64,000 bases of DNA from Anaerolineales bacterium. Lineage in GTDB: Bacteria > Chloroflexota > Anaerolineae > Anaerolineales > Villigracilaceae. Positions 26,738 through 35,306 of this stretch are shown one piece after another. The notes beneath the pieces were generated by a model. The model made no database searches, was not told the origin of the DNA, and worked only from the letters and a program-made list of their open reading frames with translations. The position numbers and the translations under genes were made by a program. How positions within the stretch are numbered: position 1 is the stretch's first letter; every line of letters begins with the position of its first letter. The DNA is taken from NCBI GenBank assembly GCA_026928255.1, contig JAIXKJ010000003.1, forward strand, positions 459,833-523,832. The letters run 5' to 3'.

Positions 26738-28588
26738 ATGTCCTCTCGTTCTCACGTTCGCAACCGCTTCGTCCTCGTCGGCGACTTTGCCCTAACCGTC
26801 GTTTCGGTCTTGGGCAGTTTTGCGTTGCGATTGGACGCCGGTCAACTGCCGTATTATTTTCCCGCCGCGCTGGCGATGTGTCTCGTCGCGCTGATTGTTA
26901 AGATTCCAACCTATTATTTCTTCGGCTTGTATCGGCGCTTGTGGGCGTACGCTTCGACCAACGAACTGCGTCTGATCACTTTCGCCGTTACCAGCGCTTC
27001 GGTGCTGACCTCGGGGCTGATGCTGATTCTCATCGGCTTTGACTTGGTCAAACCCGGCATGCCGCGCTCCGCGCTCGGCATTGATTGGCTCATCTCGCTC
27101 ATCCTCGTCGGCGGCTCGCGTTTCGTCTTACGGATTCTTGCGGAGCAGTCGTCGGCGCAGACGGACGCCAAAACGAAGCGCGTTCTGATTCTCGGCGCGG
27201 GCGACGCGGGCGCGTTGGTCGTGCGCGAGTTGCAAAAAAATTCCAAACTCAACCTTAATCCTGTCGGCTTTCTCGATGACGACGCGAGCAAAATCAACCA
27301 CAACATTTACGGCGTAACCGTGCTTGGCGGAATTGATCAGTTAGAGAAAACGCTCGACGCTCAACAAGCGGACGAAGTGATTATCGCCATCCCCGCCGCG
27401 CCCGGACGAATCATCCGCCTCGTCAACGACGTTTGTCGTCGGCGCGGAATCGCTTCGCGCATTATCCCCGGCTTTTACGAGTTGATTGACGGCAAAGTCA
27501 GCGTCAACCGTTTGCGCGAAGTGGACATCGCCGACTTGTTGCGCCGCGAACCCGCGCAACTCGACGACCGACTCATCGGCGCGACTCTTGGCGGAAAACG
27601 CATTCTCGTTACTGGCGCGGGCGGCTCGATTGGCGGCGAACTGTGTCGTCAACTGGCGCGTTGGAATCCCGCCGAATTGATTTTGCTCGGACATGGCGAA
27701 AACAGCATCTTTGAAATTTTACAAGAACTCAAAGACGATCACCCCGCGTTGAATTTGCGAGCCGTCATCGCCGACGTCCGCGACGCGGAACGACTCGACA
27801 AAATTTTTGAAGAACATCGTCCGCAAATTATCTTTCACGCGGCGGCGCACAAACACGTCCCGCTGATGGAAGCCAACGCGGAAGAAGCCGTAACCAACAA
27901 CGTGGTCGGCACGAAGAACGTCGTCGAGGCGGCGACGAAATATCGCGCCGAACGTCTGGTGTTGATCTCGACCGACAAAGCCGTGCGTCCGCTGAGCGTG
28001 ATGGGCGCGACCAAACGCCTCGCGGAAATGATCGTCCTCGACGCGGCGCAGCGCGGACGCCTCGCCTATTCTGTCGTGCGCTTCGGCAACGTCTTGGGCA
28101 GTCGCGGCAGCGTGGCGCTCACCTTCAAAAAACAAATCGCGCGCGGCGGTCCGCTGACCGTAACGCACCCCGACATGGAACGCTATTTTATGATCATCCC
28201 CGAAGCGGTGCAATTGGTTTTGCAAGCCGCTTGCATGGGCGTCGGCGGCGAGGTCTTCATGCTTAACATGGGCGAGCAAGTTCGCATCCTCGACCTCGCG
28301 CAAGACCTCATCCGCCTTTCGGGGCTGGAGCCTTACCGCGACATTGACATCCAAATTAGCGGCATTCGACCTGGCGAAAAACTGCGCGAAGATTTGCTCG
28401 AAGACGGCGTGGACTTTGAGCGCACGCAACACCCGGAGATTTTCCGCATGTCGAAAGAAGAACAAGTGGACGGCGCGGCGCTGGCGACCACCGTCGAACG
28501 TCTGGCCGATTTGGCGCGCCATTCGCGGACCTCGGACTTGATTCAAACCATCAACCGTTTTCTCCCTTCGGGTTCGGTGCGCGCATGA
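26738..28588 (+). CDS. membrane-bound nucleoside-diphosphate-sugar dehydratase (CapD/WbpM/PglF family)
   Basis: 616 residues. Four N-terminal membrane segments (about 10-125) precede a first Rossmann domain with LILGAGDAGALVVRELQ (about 148) and a second with ILVTGAGGSIGGELCRQL (about 288). Further motifs are ADVRDAERL, HAAAHKHVPLME, STDKAVRPLSVMGATKRLAE (carrying the catalytic lysine region; Met replaces the Tyr of the usual YxxxK, as in WbpM) and VRFGNVLGSRGSV. Members make 4-keto-6-deoxy sugars from UDP-GlcNAc. The stop overlaps femAB-1 by 4 bp. Confidence 0.93.
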   Translation: MSSRSHVRNRFVLVGDFALTVVSVLGSFALRLDAGQLPYYFPAALAMCLVALIVKIPTYYFFGLYRRLWAYASTNELRLITFAVTSASVLTSGLMLILIGFDLVKPGMPRSALGIDWLISLILVGGSRFVLRILAEQSSAQTDAKTKRVLILGAGDAGALVVRELQKNSKLNLNPVGFLDDDASKINHNIYGVTVLGGIDQLEKTLDAQQADEVIIAIPAAPGRIIRLVNDVCRRRGIASRIIPGFYELIDGKVSVNRLREVDIADLLRREPAQLDDRLIGATLGGKRILVTGAGGSIGGELCRQLARWNPAELILLGHGENSIFEILQELKDDHPALNLRAVIADVRDAERLDKIFEEHRPQIIFHAAAHKHVPLMEANAEEAVTNNVVGTKNVVEAATKYRAERLVLISTDKAVRPLSVMGATKRLAEMIVLDAAQRGRLAYSVVRFGNVLGSRGSVALTFKKQIARGGPLTVTHPDMERYFMIIPEAVQLVLQAACMGVGGEVFMLNMGEQVRILDLAQDLIRLSGLEPYRDIDIQISGIRPGEKLREDLLEDGVDFERTQHPEIFRMSKEEQVDGAALATTVERLADLARHSRTSDLIQTINRFLPSGSVRA

Positions 28589-29595
28589 GCGAAGCGACTC
28601 TCGCGCAGTGGAATCAATTCTTAACAAATCGTCCTGACGCGCACCTTTTGCAAACGGGCGAGTGGGGCGAATTAAAAAAAGATTTTGGCTGGCGGCCTGT
28701 GCGCGTGATCGTCGAAAATTTCGGCGCGCAAATTTTATTCCGCAAGTTGCCTTTGGGGTTGACGATTGCTTATATCCCTAAACTTATTAACGATGAACGG
28801 AGGACGGAAGACAGTAAGAACTTTTGGAATGAAGTTGATTCAATTTGTAAAAAAAATAAAGCCGTCTTCCTCAAACTCGAACCTGACGCATGGCAGGATA
28901 ACCTGCAACCTTCAACTTGTGACCTTCAACCTGACACCTTCAACCTGACACTTTCAACCCGCAACATCCAACCCCCGCGCACTATCGTCCTCGACCTGCA
29001 AGCCGACGAAGAAACTCTGCTGGCGCGGATGAAACCGAAATGCCGTTATAACGTCCGCTTGGCGCAGAAGAAAGGCGTAACCGTTCGCGTTTGGGACGAC
29101 CTCTCCGCCTTCCATGAGATGATGACAATCACCGGCGGGCGCGACGGCTTCGGCGTGCATTCCGAAAAATATTATCAACGCGCTTATGAACTCTTTCACG
29201 CAAAGGGAACTTGCGAATTATTGCTGGCGGAATACGAAAATAAACCGTTGGCGGCGTTGATGGTTTTTGCCAACGGCAAACGCGCTTGGTACGTTTACGG
29301 CGCGTCTAATAATGAAGAGCGCAACCGCATGCCGACCTACCTCTTGCAGTGGGAAGCAATGCGTTGGGCAAAAGCGCGCGGATGCGAAGACTACGATTTA
29401 TGGGGAGTCCCCGACGAGGATGAGGCGACGTTGGAAGCGCAATTTGAATCGCGGCACGACGGCTTGTGGGGCGTTTACCGTTTCAAGCGCGGCTTCGGCG
29501 GAGAGGTCAAACGCGCGGCGCAAGCGTTGGACAAAGTTTACAATCCGCTTTTGTATTGGGCGTATCTGAAATTTATGGGGAGCAAAGAATCGTGA
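28585..29595 (+). CDS. FemAB-family aminoacyltransferase-like protein 1
   Basis: 336 residues with the GNAT-like twin-domain FemX fold: HLLQTGEWGELKKDFGWRPV at the start, MKPKCRYNVRLAQKKGV in the middle, then MPTYLLQWEAMRWAKARGC and YDLWGVPD. Family members add amino acids to the peptidoglycan stem peptide from aminoacyl-tRNA, and the exact reaction here is unknown. Residues about 105-131 are translated from a 77-bp heptamer array and show a 7-residue rhythm (NLQPSTC, DLQPDTF, NLTLSTR). This region replaces the normal linker seen in the neighbouring paralogue. The stop overlaps the paralogue's GTG start (GTGA). Confidence 0.85.
   Translation: MSEATLAQWNQFLTNRPDAHLLQTGEWGELKKDFGWRPVRVIVENFGAQILFRKLPLGLTIAYIPKLINDERRTEDSKNFWNEVDSICKKNKAVFLKLEPDAWQDNLQPSTCDLQPDTFNLTLSTRNIQPPRTIVLDLQADEETLLARMKPKCRYNVRLAQKKGVTVRVWDDLSAFHEMMTITGGRDGFGVHSEKYYQRAYELFHAKGTCELLLAEYENKPLAALMVFANGKRAWYVYGASNNEERNRMPTYLLQWEAMRWAKARGCEDYDLWGVPDEDEATLEAQFESRHDGLWGVYRFKRGFGGEVKRAAQALDKVYNPLLYWAYLKFMGSKES
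28795..28815 (+). repeat. possible short heptamer tract inside femAB-1
   Basis: Three weak 7-bp units, GAACGGA, GGACGGA, AGACAGT, coding for a charged loop (DERRTEDSK). It is listed because a clear heptamer array lies 84 bp downstream in the same gene. On its own it could be chance. Confidence 0.3.
28899..28975 (+). repeat. heptanucleotide tandem array, locus 2, inside femAB-1
   Basis: Eleven 7-bp units: TAACCTG, CAACCTT, CAACTTG, TGACCTT, CAACCTG, ACACCTT, CAACCTG, ACACTTT, CAACCCG, CAACATC, CAACCCC. It has the same consensus and orientation as the arrays at 26671 and 57344. Because 3 x 7 = 21 bp, the array is read as a 7-residue peptide repeat without interrupting the gene. Confidence 0.85.
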
Positions 29596-30743
29596 ACGCT
29601 TGGAATCAAATTATTTCCGCTTTGCCTAATCCGCATTTTTTGCAAACCTACGAGTGGGCGCAAGTCAAAGCGCAATATGGTTGGGAGCCGATTTATTTAG
29701 TTTGGACCGAAAAGCAATTTTTAGTTGTCAATAATCAATCTGATAATTCTTCGCTGACTGACAACTGCATTGCCGCTTGCCTTGTCCTCAAAAGAACGAT
29801 TTTACGAAACGCTTTTGCCGCGAGATTATCCGTTTTGTATGCGCCAAAGGGACCGTTACTGGATTGGGAGAATGAATCGCTGCGAAATCGAGTCTTGAAT
29901 GACTTGCAAACTTTTGCAAAGAGGCAAGGCGCGATCTTCTTAAAAATTGACCCTGACATCGTTTTAGGTCGAGGCACAGACTTGGGGAACAGCGACCTAA
30001 CGATCCCGTCAGAGATGAGGCGTAGGGGCTGGGTTGAGTCGCGGGAACAAATCCAATTTAAGAATACAGTCGTGGTTGATTTATCCGAATCAGAAGAATC
30101 AATTTTGATGAGGATGAAGCAAAAAACAAGGTACAACGTTCGGCTGGCTGAAAAGAAAAATATTAAATTACGCGCAGTCAATTTAGAACAATTAGATTTA
30201 GAATTAAGAAACTTATATAAAATGTATGCCGAGACATCGGTGCGCGACGGCTTTGTGATTCGTGATGAAAATTATTACATGACCGTTTGGAAGATATTCG
30301 CGCAATCTCCAATCGCTAATTCCCAATCTCCAATTGCTGTTCCAATAATTGCCGAATACAATAACGAACCCATCGCGGCGCTATTTTTATTTATGTTTGC
30401 GAGGCGGGCTTATTATGTGTACGGCATGTCGCGCAACGCGCATCGTGAAAAAATGCCGACTTATCTTTTGCAATGGGAAGCGATGAAAATTGCAAAGTCG
30501 CATGGCTGTTTGACCTATGATTTATGGGGCGCGCCGAACGTCTTTGACGAAAGCGATTCGCTGAGGGGCGTCTACCGTTTTAAGGAAGGCTTGGGCGGCG
30601 AGGTCGCGCGGACGTTGGGTGCGTACGATTTTGCGCCGAATAAAATAACCTATGCGCTTTACTCGGACATAATGCCGCGCCTGTTAAATTTCATGCGCTT
30701 GCGCGGAAAAGAAAAAACGAAGCAGGCTTTAGGGAGCGCCTGA
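29592..30743 (+). CDS. FemAB-family aminoacyltransferase-like protein 2
   Basis: 383 residues from the GTG at 29592, which overlaps the preceding stop as GTGA. Upstream in-frame sequence lies inside femAB-1 and is not used. It is clearly paralogous to gene 1: HFLQTYEWAQVKAQYGWEP, MKQKTRYNVRLAEKKNI, RDGFVIRDENYY, MPTYLLQWEAMKIAKSHGC, YDLWGAPN and FKEGLGGEVARTLG. It retains the linker (RGWVESREQIQFKNT) that gene 1 has lost to a repeat. Residues about 238-249 (SPIANSQ, SPIAVPI) come from a second type of heptamer tract. AT content is visibly higher than in neighbouring genes. Confidence 0.85.
   Translation: MNAWNQIISALPNPHFLQTYEWAQVKAQYGWEPIYLVWTEKQFLVVNNQSDNSSLTDNCIAACLVLKRTILRNAFAARLSVLYAPKGPLLDWENESLRNRVLNDLQTFAKRQGAIFLKIDPDIVLGRGTDLGNSDLTIPSEMRRRGWVESREQIQFKNTVVVDLSESEESILMRMKQKTRYNVRLAEKKNIKLRAVNLEQLDLELRNLYKMYAETSVRDGFVIRDENYYMTVWKIFAQSPIANSQSPIAVPIIAEYNNEPIAALFLFMFARRAYYVYGMSRNAHREKMPTYLLQWEAMKIAKSHGCLTYDLWGAPNVFDESDSLRGVYRFKEGLGGEVARTLGAYDFAPNKITYALYSDIMPRLLNFMRLRGKEKTKQALGSA
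30303..30337 (+). repeat. heptamer tract of a second type inside femAB-2
   Basis: Five 7-bp units: CAATCTC, CAATCGC, TAATTCC, CAATCTC, CAATTGC. The translated loop has a 7-residue period (SPIANSQ then SPIAVPI). In the paralogue the same position is a shorter loop, so this is an in-frame insertion. Confidence 0.7.
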
Positions 30744-30772
30744 AAATCCAAACGCATTTGAAAAGAGTTTTT

Positions 30773-31741
30773 ATGAATCCTCTTCGCTTGAATTTTGCTC
30801 ATTTGCCGACTCCGATTGAGGAGTTGAAAAATTTGTCCGCCGCGTTTAATGCGCCGCGCATCTTTGTCAAACGCGACGACCAGACGGGGTTGGCGCTCGG
30901 CGGAAATAAAACGCGCAAGTTGGAATTCTTGATTGCCGAAGCGCGAGAACAAGGCGCGGACACGCTCATTTCAGGCGGCGCGATACAGTCGAATCATTGC
31001 CGTCAAACGGCGGCGGCTGCGGCGCGGTACGGCTTCGATTGCAAACTGGTGTTGACCGGCGCCAAGCCCGATCAGGGTAGCGCGAATTATTTGCTCGATC
31101 AACTTTTCGGCGCGGAAATTGTTACGGTCGAAGATCGCGCCTTCCGCGACTCAACGTTGCAAGAGACCTTTGACGCGGCGTTCGCCGCCGGCAAAAAACC
31201 GTATCTCGTCCCTTACGGCGGCTCCAGCCCGACGGGCGCGTTGGGTTATGTCTTCGCTATAAAAGAATTGATGGTGCAAGGTCTGCGACCCGATTGGATC
31301 GTCTTTGCGACCTCTTCGGGGGGAACGCAGGCGGGGATGATTTTAGGTCAGCGTTTGTATGGGTATTCGGGCAAAGTGTTGGGAATCAGCATTGACGAAA
31401 CGGAAGACGATTTGAAGGATCAGGTTTCGGTGTTGGCTTCACGGGCGAGCGAGAAGTTAGGCGAGCGGATTGAGTTTGTCCGCGCAGACGTGCTGGCGAA
31501 CGACAATTACTGTCGCGCAGGCTACGGCGTTTTCGGCGCGGGCGAGCGCGAAGCGATTCGATTATTTGCCAAGCATGAAGGTTTGTTGCTCGACCCTGTT
31601 TATACGGGTAGGGCGGCGGCGGGGATGATTGATTTAATCCGCCAGGGGTTCTTTAAAAAGGACGAGACGATTCTGTTTTGGCATACGGGCGGTCAGCCTG
31701 CGCTCTTTGCGGATAAATATTCGCAGAAGTTAGTCGGTTAA
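30773..31741 (+). CDS. dcyD: D-cysteine desulfhydrase / ACC deaminase family PLP enzyme
   Basis: 322 residues from the ATG at 30773, with AAAAGAG upstream; the TTG five codons earlier is rejected. PLP lysine: GLALGGNKTRKLEFL. Phosphate and substrate loops: SGGAIQSNHCRQTAAAAARYG, FATSSGGTQAGMILG and FWHTGGQPALFA. These match D-cysteine desulfhydrase (pyruvate, H2S and ammonia from D-cysteine) better than ACC deaminase, but the two activities are hard to separate by sequence. The gene follows femAB-2 by 29 bp and could be the last gene of that transcript. Confidence 0.85.
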   Translation: MNPLRLNFAHLPTPIEELKNLSAAFNAPRIFVKRDDQTGLALGGNKTRKLEFLIAEAREQGADTLISGGAIQSNHCRQTAAAAARYGFDCKLVLTGAKPDQGSANYLLDQLFGAEIVTVEDRAFRDSTLQETFDAAFAAGKKPYLVPYGGSSPTGALGYVFAIKELMVQGLRPDWIVFATSSGGTQAGMILGQRLYGYSGKVLGISIDETEDDLKDQVSVLASRASEKLGERIEFVRADVLANDNYCRAGYGVFGAGEREAIRLFAKHEGLLLDPVYTGRAAAGMIDLIRQGFFKKDETILFWHTGGQPALFADKYSQKLVG

Positions 31742-31793
31742 AAAGACCTTTATCTTGCAGGCATAATATTGCTCGTTTTGAAATACGGCAACT

Positions 31794-32588
31794 TTATAAA
31801 ATCTCCACTTCCATTCCAATTTCGATTTTGCCTTCGCCGAGCGGAATGGCGTTCATGCCGAAGACCGCGCCGAGTTCGTGTTTGCGGTAAAGGCTGAGCG
31901 TCTTCAACGGTTCGGCGCGTTGTTCCAGCGTCTCTTTGTCGATCGTAGTTACCACGCAGCGAGCGCAAGGTTTGACCAGCGCAATCTCCGTGCCGTTGAT
32001 GCGGATGCGCTTCCAGTTATCTTCGGCGAAGGCGGACGCGCCGCGCACGACCAGGCTGGGACGAAAGCGGTTCATCGGCAACGGCGCGTTTAAGCGCGAG
32101 TTTAAGTCCGCCAGCGATTCTTCGGAAAGTATCAACAGCGGATAACCGTCCGCGAAGTTGGTGTGGTCGTCCGCGCTGAGGGCGTAACGCGAATCTAATT
32201 TGCGCTGAAAGCCGTCGGCGATGTGAACGAGGCGCGCCGCTTCGCCGAGCCAGTTTGAAATCCACGCCGCCGCGTCGTCGCCTTGATCCACCGCGTGAAC
32301 GCCTTTGCTCGCCCAAATGTCCACCCGCGTAATTTTGCCGCTGGTTTGAATGGGAATTTGAATCGTATCCGCATTTGGCGCGGACAAAATCAGCGCCTCG
32401 TCCTTTAACGTCGGCGTAATCAACGCCAGACGCGGATGCTTGCGCTGAGTCATAAATTCGCCGGCGGGCGAAACGAACATCAGGCGGCGGTCGCGCTCAA
32501 AGCCTGCGCGTTGCAAGTTGACGGCGGGCAGGTCAAACCCGCGACAGCCTTTGACGGGGTAATACGTTAAATTGGAAACGGTAATCAT
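31794..32588 (-). CDS. MOSC domain protein (YcbX/mARC-like)
   Basis: 264 residues from the ATG at 32588, which overlaps the upstream gene by 4 bp; a longer form would add 14 residues with no support. The N-terminal MOSC beta-barrel begins ITVSNLTYYPVKGCRGFDL. The MOSC domain contains NRFRPSLVV and the cysteine that usually binds molybdenum cofactor, in KPCARCVVTTID. Relatives (YcbX, mARC) reduce N-hydroxylated compounds. No 2Fe-2S domain is fused, so an external electron donor would be needed. Confidence 0.87.
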   Translation of the reverse strand: MITVSNLTYYPVKGCRGFDLPAVNLQRAGFERDRRLMFVSPAGEFMTQRKHPRLALITPTLKDEALILSAPNADTIQIPIQTSGKITRVDIWASKGVHAVDQGDDAAAWISNWLGEAARLVHIADGFQRKLDSRYALSADDHTNFADGYPLLILSEESLADLNSRLNAPLPMNRFRPSLVVRGASAFAEDNWKRIRINGTEIALVKPCARCVVTTIDKETLEQRAEPLKTLSLYRKHELGAVFGMNAIPLGEGKIEIGMEVEIL

Positions 32589-33400
32589 GCAATCTCTTCG
32601 TAAATGATTTTTGAAATTTGCGCCATGCATTGATGCGCTTCGTAATCTTTATTTTCGGGAAAACCGTGCGTGAATAACGCGAGAACGTAAGGCTTGCGTT
32701 GCGGCGGGAAAATGACGCCGATGTCGTGAAAGAAATTTTCCGACCAGCCCGTTTTATGCGCGACCTTAACTTCGTTCGGCAAAAGCGCGGGAATGCTTTC
32801 GTTAAACTCTTGCGCGGACAAAATGCGAATCATCTCGGCGCAAGCGGACGGCGAAACGACGTTTCCTTCGGCGATTAATTCCAACATTCGCAAAGAACTT
32901 CTCGCGCTGGCGGCGTTGTTCAAATTAAGCGCGAGCGCTTTTTTATCTTCCAACCCGCGAATGACGGACATATTTTCAACGCCGCATTCTTTGACGATGG
33001 CGTTTACTCTCGCGGTAGAGACTTTGTCCATGAGCAGGTTGCTGGCGAGGTTGGACGAACGGACGATCATTAAGCGCGTTAACTCGCGGACGGTTTCGCT
33101 TTCGCCGACGCGCCGATAAAGCGCAGACTCGGAATCGTCGGCTTCGTCTAATGCAAAAGAACTTCCGTCGGCGATGCTGACGAAGGAATTGTAAATCGTC
33201 AAGCGCTCGTCGAAAGAAAGCAAGCCCGCGTCCGCTTGACGAAAGACTTCCATCATCACTGGAATTTTCATCGTGCTGGCAGGGTGCATTAATACGTCCG
33301 CGTTGGAGTAGAACTCCGCGCCGCTTTCAAAATCGCGCAAAGCCACCCCGACAGTTTGATTCGTAAACTGAGAAAGAAAATTTTCGAGCCGCTCAAACAT
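32585..33400 (-). CDS. serine hydrolase of the class A beta-lactamase / PBP fold
   Basis: 271 residues. The active-site serine motif is STMK (MHPASTMKIPV), the second motif SSN (VRSSNLASNLL) stands where SDN is normal, and the third is KTG (VAHKTGWSENFFHDIG). I do not see a clear ExxxN omega loop, so a hydrolytic penicillinase cannot be claimed. The family also includes carboxypeptidases and esterases. No signal peptide is visible, which is unusual for a wall-active enzyme. It is co-transcribed with the MOSC gene (4-bp overlap). Confidence 0.82.
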   Translation of the reverse strand: MFERLENFLSQFTNQTVGVALRDFESGAEFYSNADVLMHPASTMKIPVMMEVFRQADAGLLSFDERLTIYNSFVSIADGSSFALDEADDSESALYRRVGESETVRELTRLMIVRSSNLASNLLMDKVSTARVNAIVKECGVENMSVIRGLEDKKALALNLNNAASARSSLRMLELIAEGNVVSPSACAEMIRILSAQEFNESIPALLPNEVKVAHKTGWSENFFHDIGVIFPPQRKPYVLALFTHGFPENKDYEAHQCMAQISKIIYEEIA

Positions 33401-33422
33401 GCGGAAATTCTATCACGCGGAT

Positions 33423-34556
33423 TTATATCCCTAAAATTTTGCCGACCGTCGAAAGCAAAATTCCGCCCGCGATGACGCTGCCCAATTGCCCCGCCGTGTT
33501 TGCGCCCATCGCGTGCATGAGAATAAAGTTGTGCGCGTCTTCGTCGTTGGCGGTTTTCGCGGCGAGACGTCCCGCCATGGGAAAAGCGGAAATGCCCGCC
33601 GCGCCGATGAGCGGATTAATTCTTCCGCCGCTGAGGAACGACATCAACTTGCCGAAGAGCAATCCCGCAACCGTATCCAGCGCGAAGGCGAACAAACCGA
33701 GCAGCATAATTTTCCCCGTGTCCAAATTGAGAAAAGCGGATGCGCTCATCGTCGAGCCGACGGCAAGACCGAGAAAGAGAGTCGAAATGTTGATGATCTC
33801 GTTTTGCGCGGCGGCGCTGAGACGATCCACAACGCCGGCGGTTTTGAGCAAGTTGCCGAGCATGAGCATCGAAATCAGCGGAGTCGCTTCGGGGACGAGC
33901 AAGCCGACGACGAGAGTCAGCGCGACGGGGAAAAAAATCAGCGCGGTTTTTGAAATCGGTTTCGGCGCGTATTCCATTTTGATTAAGCGCTCTTTTTTCG
34001 TCGTCAGCAATTTCATCAACGGCGGCTGGATGATGGGAATCAAACTCATGTACGAATAAGCAGCCACCGCAATCGGCGCGAGCAATTCGGGCGCGAGTTT
34101 CGTCGCCACAAAAATCGAAGTCGGTCCGTCAATTGCGCCGATGACGCCAATAGACGCCGCTTGATTTAACGGAAAACCCAGCGCGATGGCGAGCGTCAGC
34201 GTTCCGAAGATTCCAAATTGACCCGCCGCGCCGAGCAAGACCATTTGCGGCTGAGCCAACAGCGGCGAGAAATCAATCATCGCGCCCACGCCGACGAAAA
34301 TTAACAAAGGAAATAATTCGGTTTTGATTCCCGCTTCGTATAAAATTTTCATCATGCCTTCGGAGGCGCTCATGCCCGCCAGCGGAATGTTCGCCAGCAA
34401 ACAGCCAAAGCCGATAGGCAAAAGCAAAACGGGTTCGATCTCTTTGAAGACCGCGAGATAAATCAAAATCAACGCGGCGAGAATCATCGCGCCGTTGCCG
34501 AGCGTAAAATTTGAAAAGCCTTTCAGCAGTTCGGGCAAAAGGGACGCGAAATCCAT
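33423..34556 (-). CDS. mmdB: sodium-translocating decarboxylase beta subunit (MmdB/OadB/GcdB)
   Basis: The 377-residue integral membrane subunit that decarboxylates carboxybiotin and pumps Na+ outward. The ATG at 34556 has AGGAG at the right distance. About ten hydrophobic segments are present. The family motifs GVGAMIDFSPLLAQP, GAIDGPTSIFVATKLAP and the C-terminal MHAMGANTAGQLGSVIAGG are visible and include the conserved Asp of the Na+ site. It is the last gene of the mmdA-D-C-B operon. Confidence 0.93.
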   Translation of the reverse strand: MDFASLLPELLKGFSNFTLGNGAMILAALILIYLAVFKEIEPVLLLPIGFGCLLANIPLAGMSASEGMMKILYEAGIKTELFPLLIFVGVGAMIDFSPLLAQPQMVLLGAAGQFGIFGTLTLAIALGFPLNQAASIGVIGAIDGPTSIFVATKLAPELLAPIAVAAYSYMSLIPIIQPPLMKLLTTKKERLIKMEYAPKPISKTALIFFPVALTLVVGLLVPEATPLISMLMLGNLLKTAGVVDRLSAAAQNEIINISTLFLGLAVGSTMSASAFLNLDTGKIMLLGLFAFALDTVAGLLFGKLMSFLSGGRINPLIGAAGISAFPMAGRLAAKTANDEDAHNFILMHAMGANTAGQLGSVIAGGILLSTVGKILGI

Positions 34557-34563
34557 AACGCTC

Positions 34564-34974
34564 CTATTCTTCAAATTCCGCGAGCGCCTGCTTGTGCGTT
34601 ACGCTTTGTCCCGCGTTTGCAAAAATTTTTTTTATAACGCCGTCGCGCGCGACGCGAATGCTGTTCTTCATTTTCATCGCTTCGATGACGAACGCCGTTT
34701 GTCCCGCTTGCACGGCGTCGCCTTCTTGAATTAAAACTTCGACGACCGTTCCCGGCAACGGAGCGGTTAACGAACGAGCGTTGTCGAGCGAAGGATTTTG
34801 CGCGAAAGTTTTTATCGGATTTTCTTTCGCCGCTTGCTTAATTTGAGCGGGTTCGTCGTTCTCAGTCAGAATCTCAAACCGTTGCCCGTTCACCGTTGCG
34901 ACGATGGGACGCGCGCGAAGATTCTCGATATGCACTTCGTAAACTTGCCCGTTGACGGTTAATCGTTGTTTCAT
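34564..34974 (-). CDS. mmdC: biotin carboxyl carrier subunit of the decarboxylase
   Basis: 136 residues. A short beta-rich N-terminus and a Pro/Ala/Lys-containing hinge precede the biotinyl domain (about 65-136). Biotinylation motif: FVIEAMKMKNSIRV, with the modified lysine in AMKM. GTVVEVLIQEGDAVQAGQ is the flanking hairpin. It shuttles CO2 from the carboxyltransferase to the membrane subunit. The start overlaps the gamma-subunit gene by 4 bp. Confidence 0.92.
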   Translation of the reverse strand: MKQRLTVNGQVYEVHIENLRARPIVATVNGQRFEILTENDEPAQIKQAAKENPIKTFAQNPSLDNARSLTAPLPGTVVEVLIQEGDAVQAGQTAFVIEAMKMKNSIRVARDGVIKKIFANAGQSVTHKQALAEFEE

Positions 34975-35306
34975 TGCGCGTGCCTTCTAAAATTGCTCTT
35001 TTCGGACATTTGCCTTGTGCGCGTCCCCAACTGCCACGCGGAGACGATGGCTGTCGGCGGCGCGTCGAGCGGATGCGCCGAAGACGATTCTTCTTCCGCA
35101 AGCGCCAGCGAAACGGCGAGCAAAGCGACTTGCAGTTTTGAGTCGGCTTGGGCGGTTGAATCCGCTTCGGCGGAGTCTGCGGCGGATTCTTTTTCGCGGG
35201 TCAGCGTCGTTAACAGAATCATCATCAGCCACAAAAGCAAAATCGCGCCGAAGACGAGTCCCATGCCGAGCGCGGCGATTTGCAGGGAGAGAAGAAGGGC
35301 GTTCAT
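34971..35306 (-). CDS. mmdD: OadG-type small membrane subunit of the decarboxylase
   Basis: 111 residues with one N-terminal transmembrane helix (IAALGMGLVFGAILLLWLMM), followed by an acidic Ala/Glu/Ser-rich stretch and a basic C-terminus, as in OadG/MmdD subunits that hold the complex together. Its ATG directly follows the TAA of the carboxyltransferase gene (TAAATG). The family has little sequence conservation, so operon position is an important part of the call. Confidence 0.85.
   Translation of the reverse strand: MNALLLSLQIAALGMGLVFGAILLLWLMMILLTTLTREKESAADSAEADSTAQADSKLQVALLAVSLALAEEESSSAHPLDAPPTAIVSAWQLGTRTRQMSEKSNFRRHAQ

Noticed and set aside
26671..28975. The tandem arrays as CRISPR loci
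   Set aside because: Units are 7 bp, contiguous and without spacers, and no cas genes are present.
29466..29591. An earlier start for femAB-2
   Set aside because: It lies in the coding region of femAB-1 in another frame. The GTG at 29592 gives the HFLQTYEW family start and a GTGA overlap.
29730..29772. A further heptamer array in femAB-2 (TCAATAATCAATC... region)
   Set aside because: Two adjacent 7-mers look alike but periodicity is lost after that. It is too weak to list as a repeat.
32017..32316. Arg-rich open frames antisense or out of frame to recognised genes (for example this one, 34987-35811 and 46503-47060)
   Set aside because: Their composition (Arg/Gly/Ala runs) is what GC-rich genes produce in the other frames. 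None has a ribosome site or a family motif.
32585..33400. A class A beta-lactamase resistance gene
   Set aside because: SDN is SSN, no ExxxN omega-loop motif is evident and no signal peptide is present. Only the broader serine-hydrolase fold is supported.
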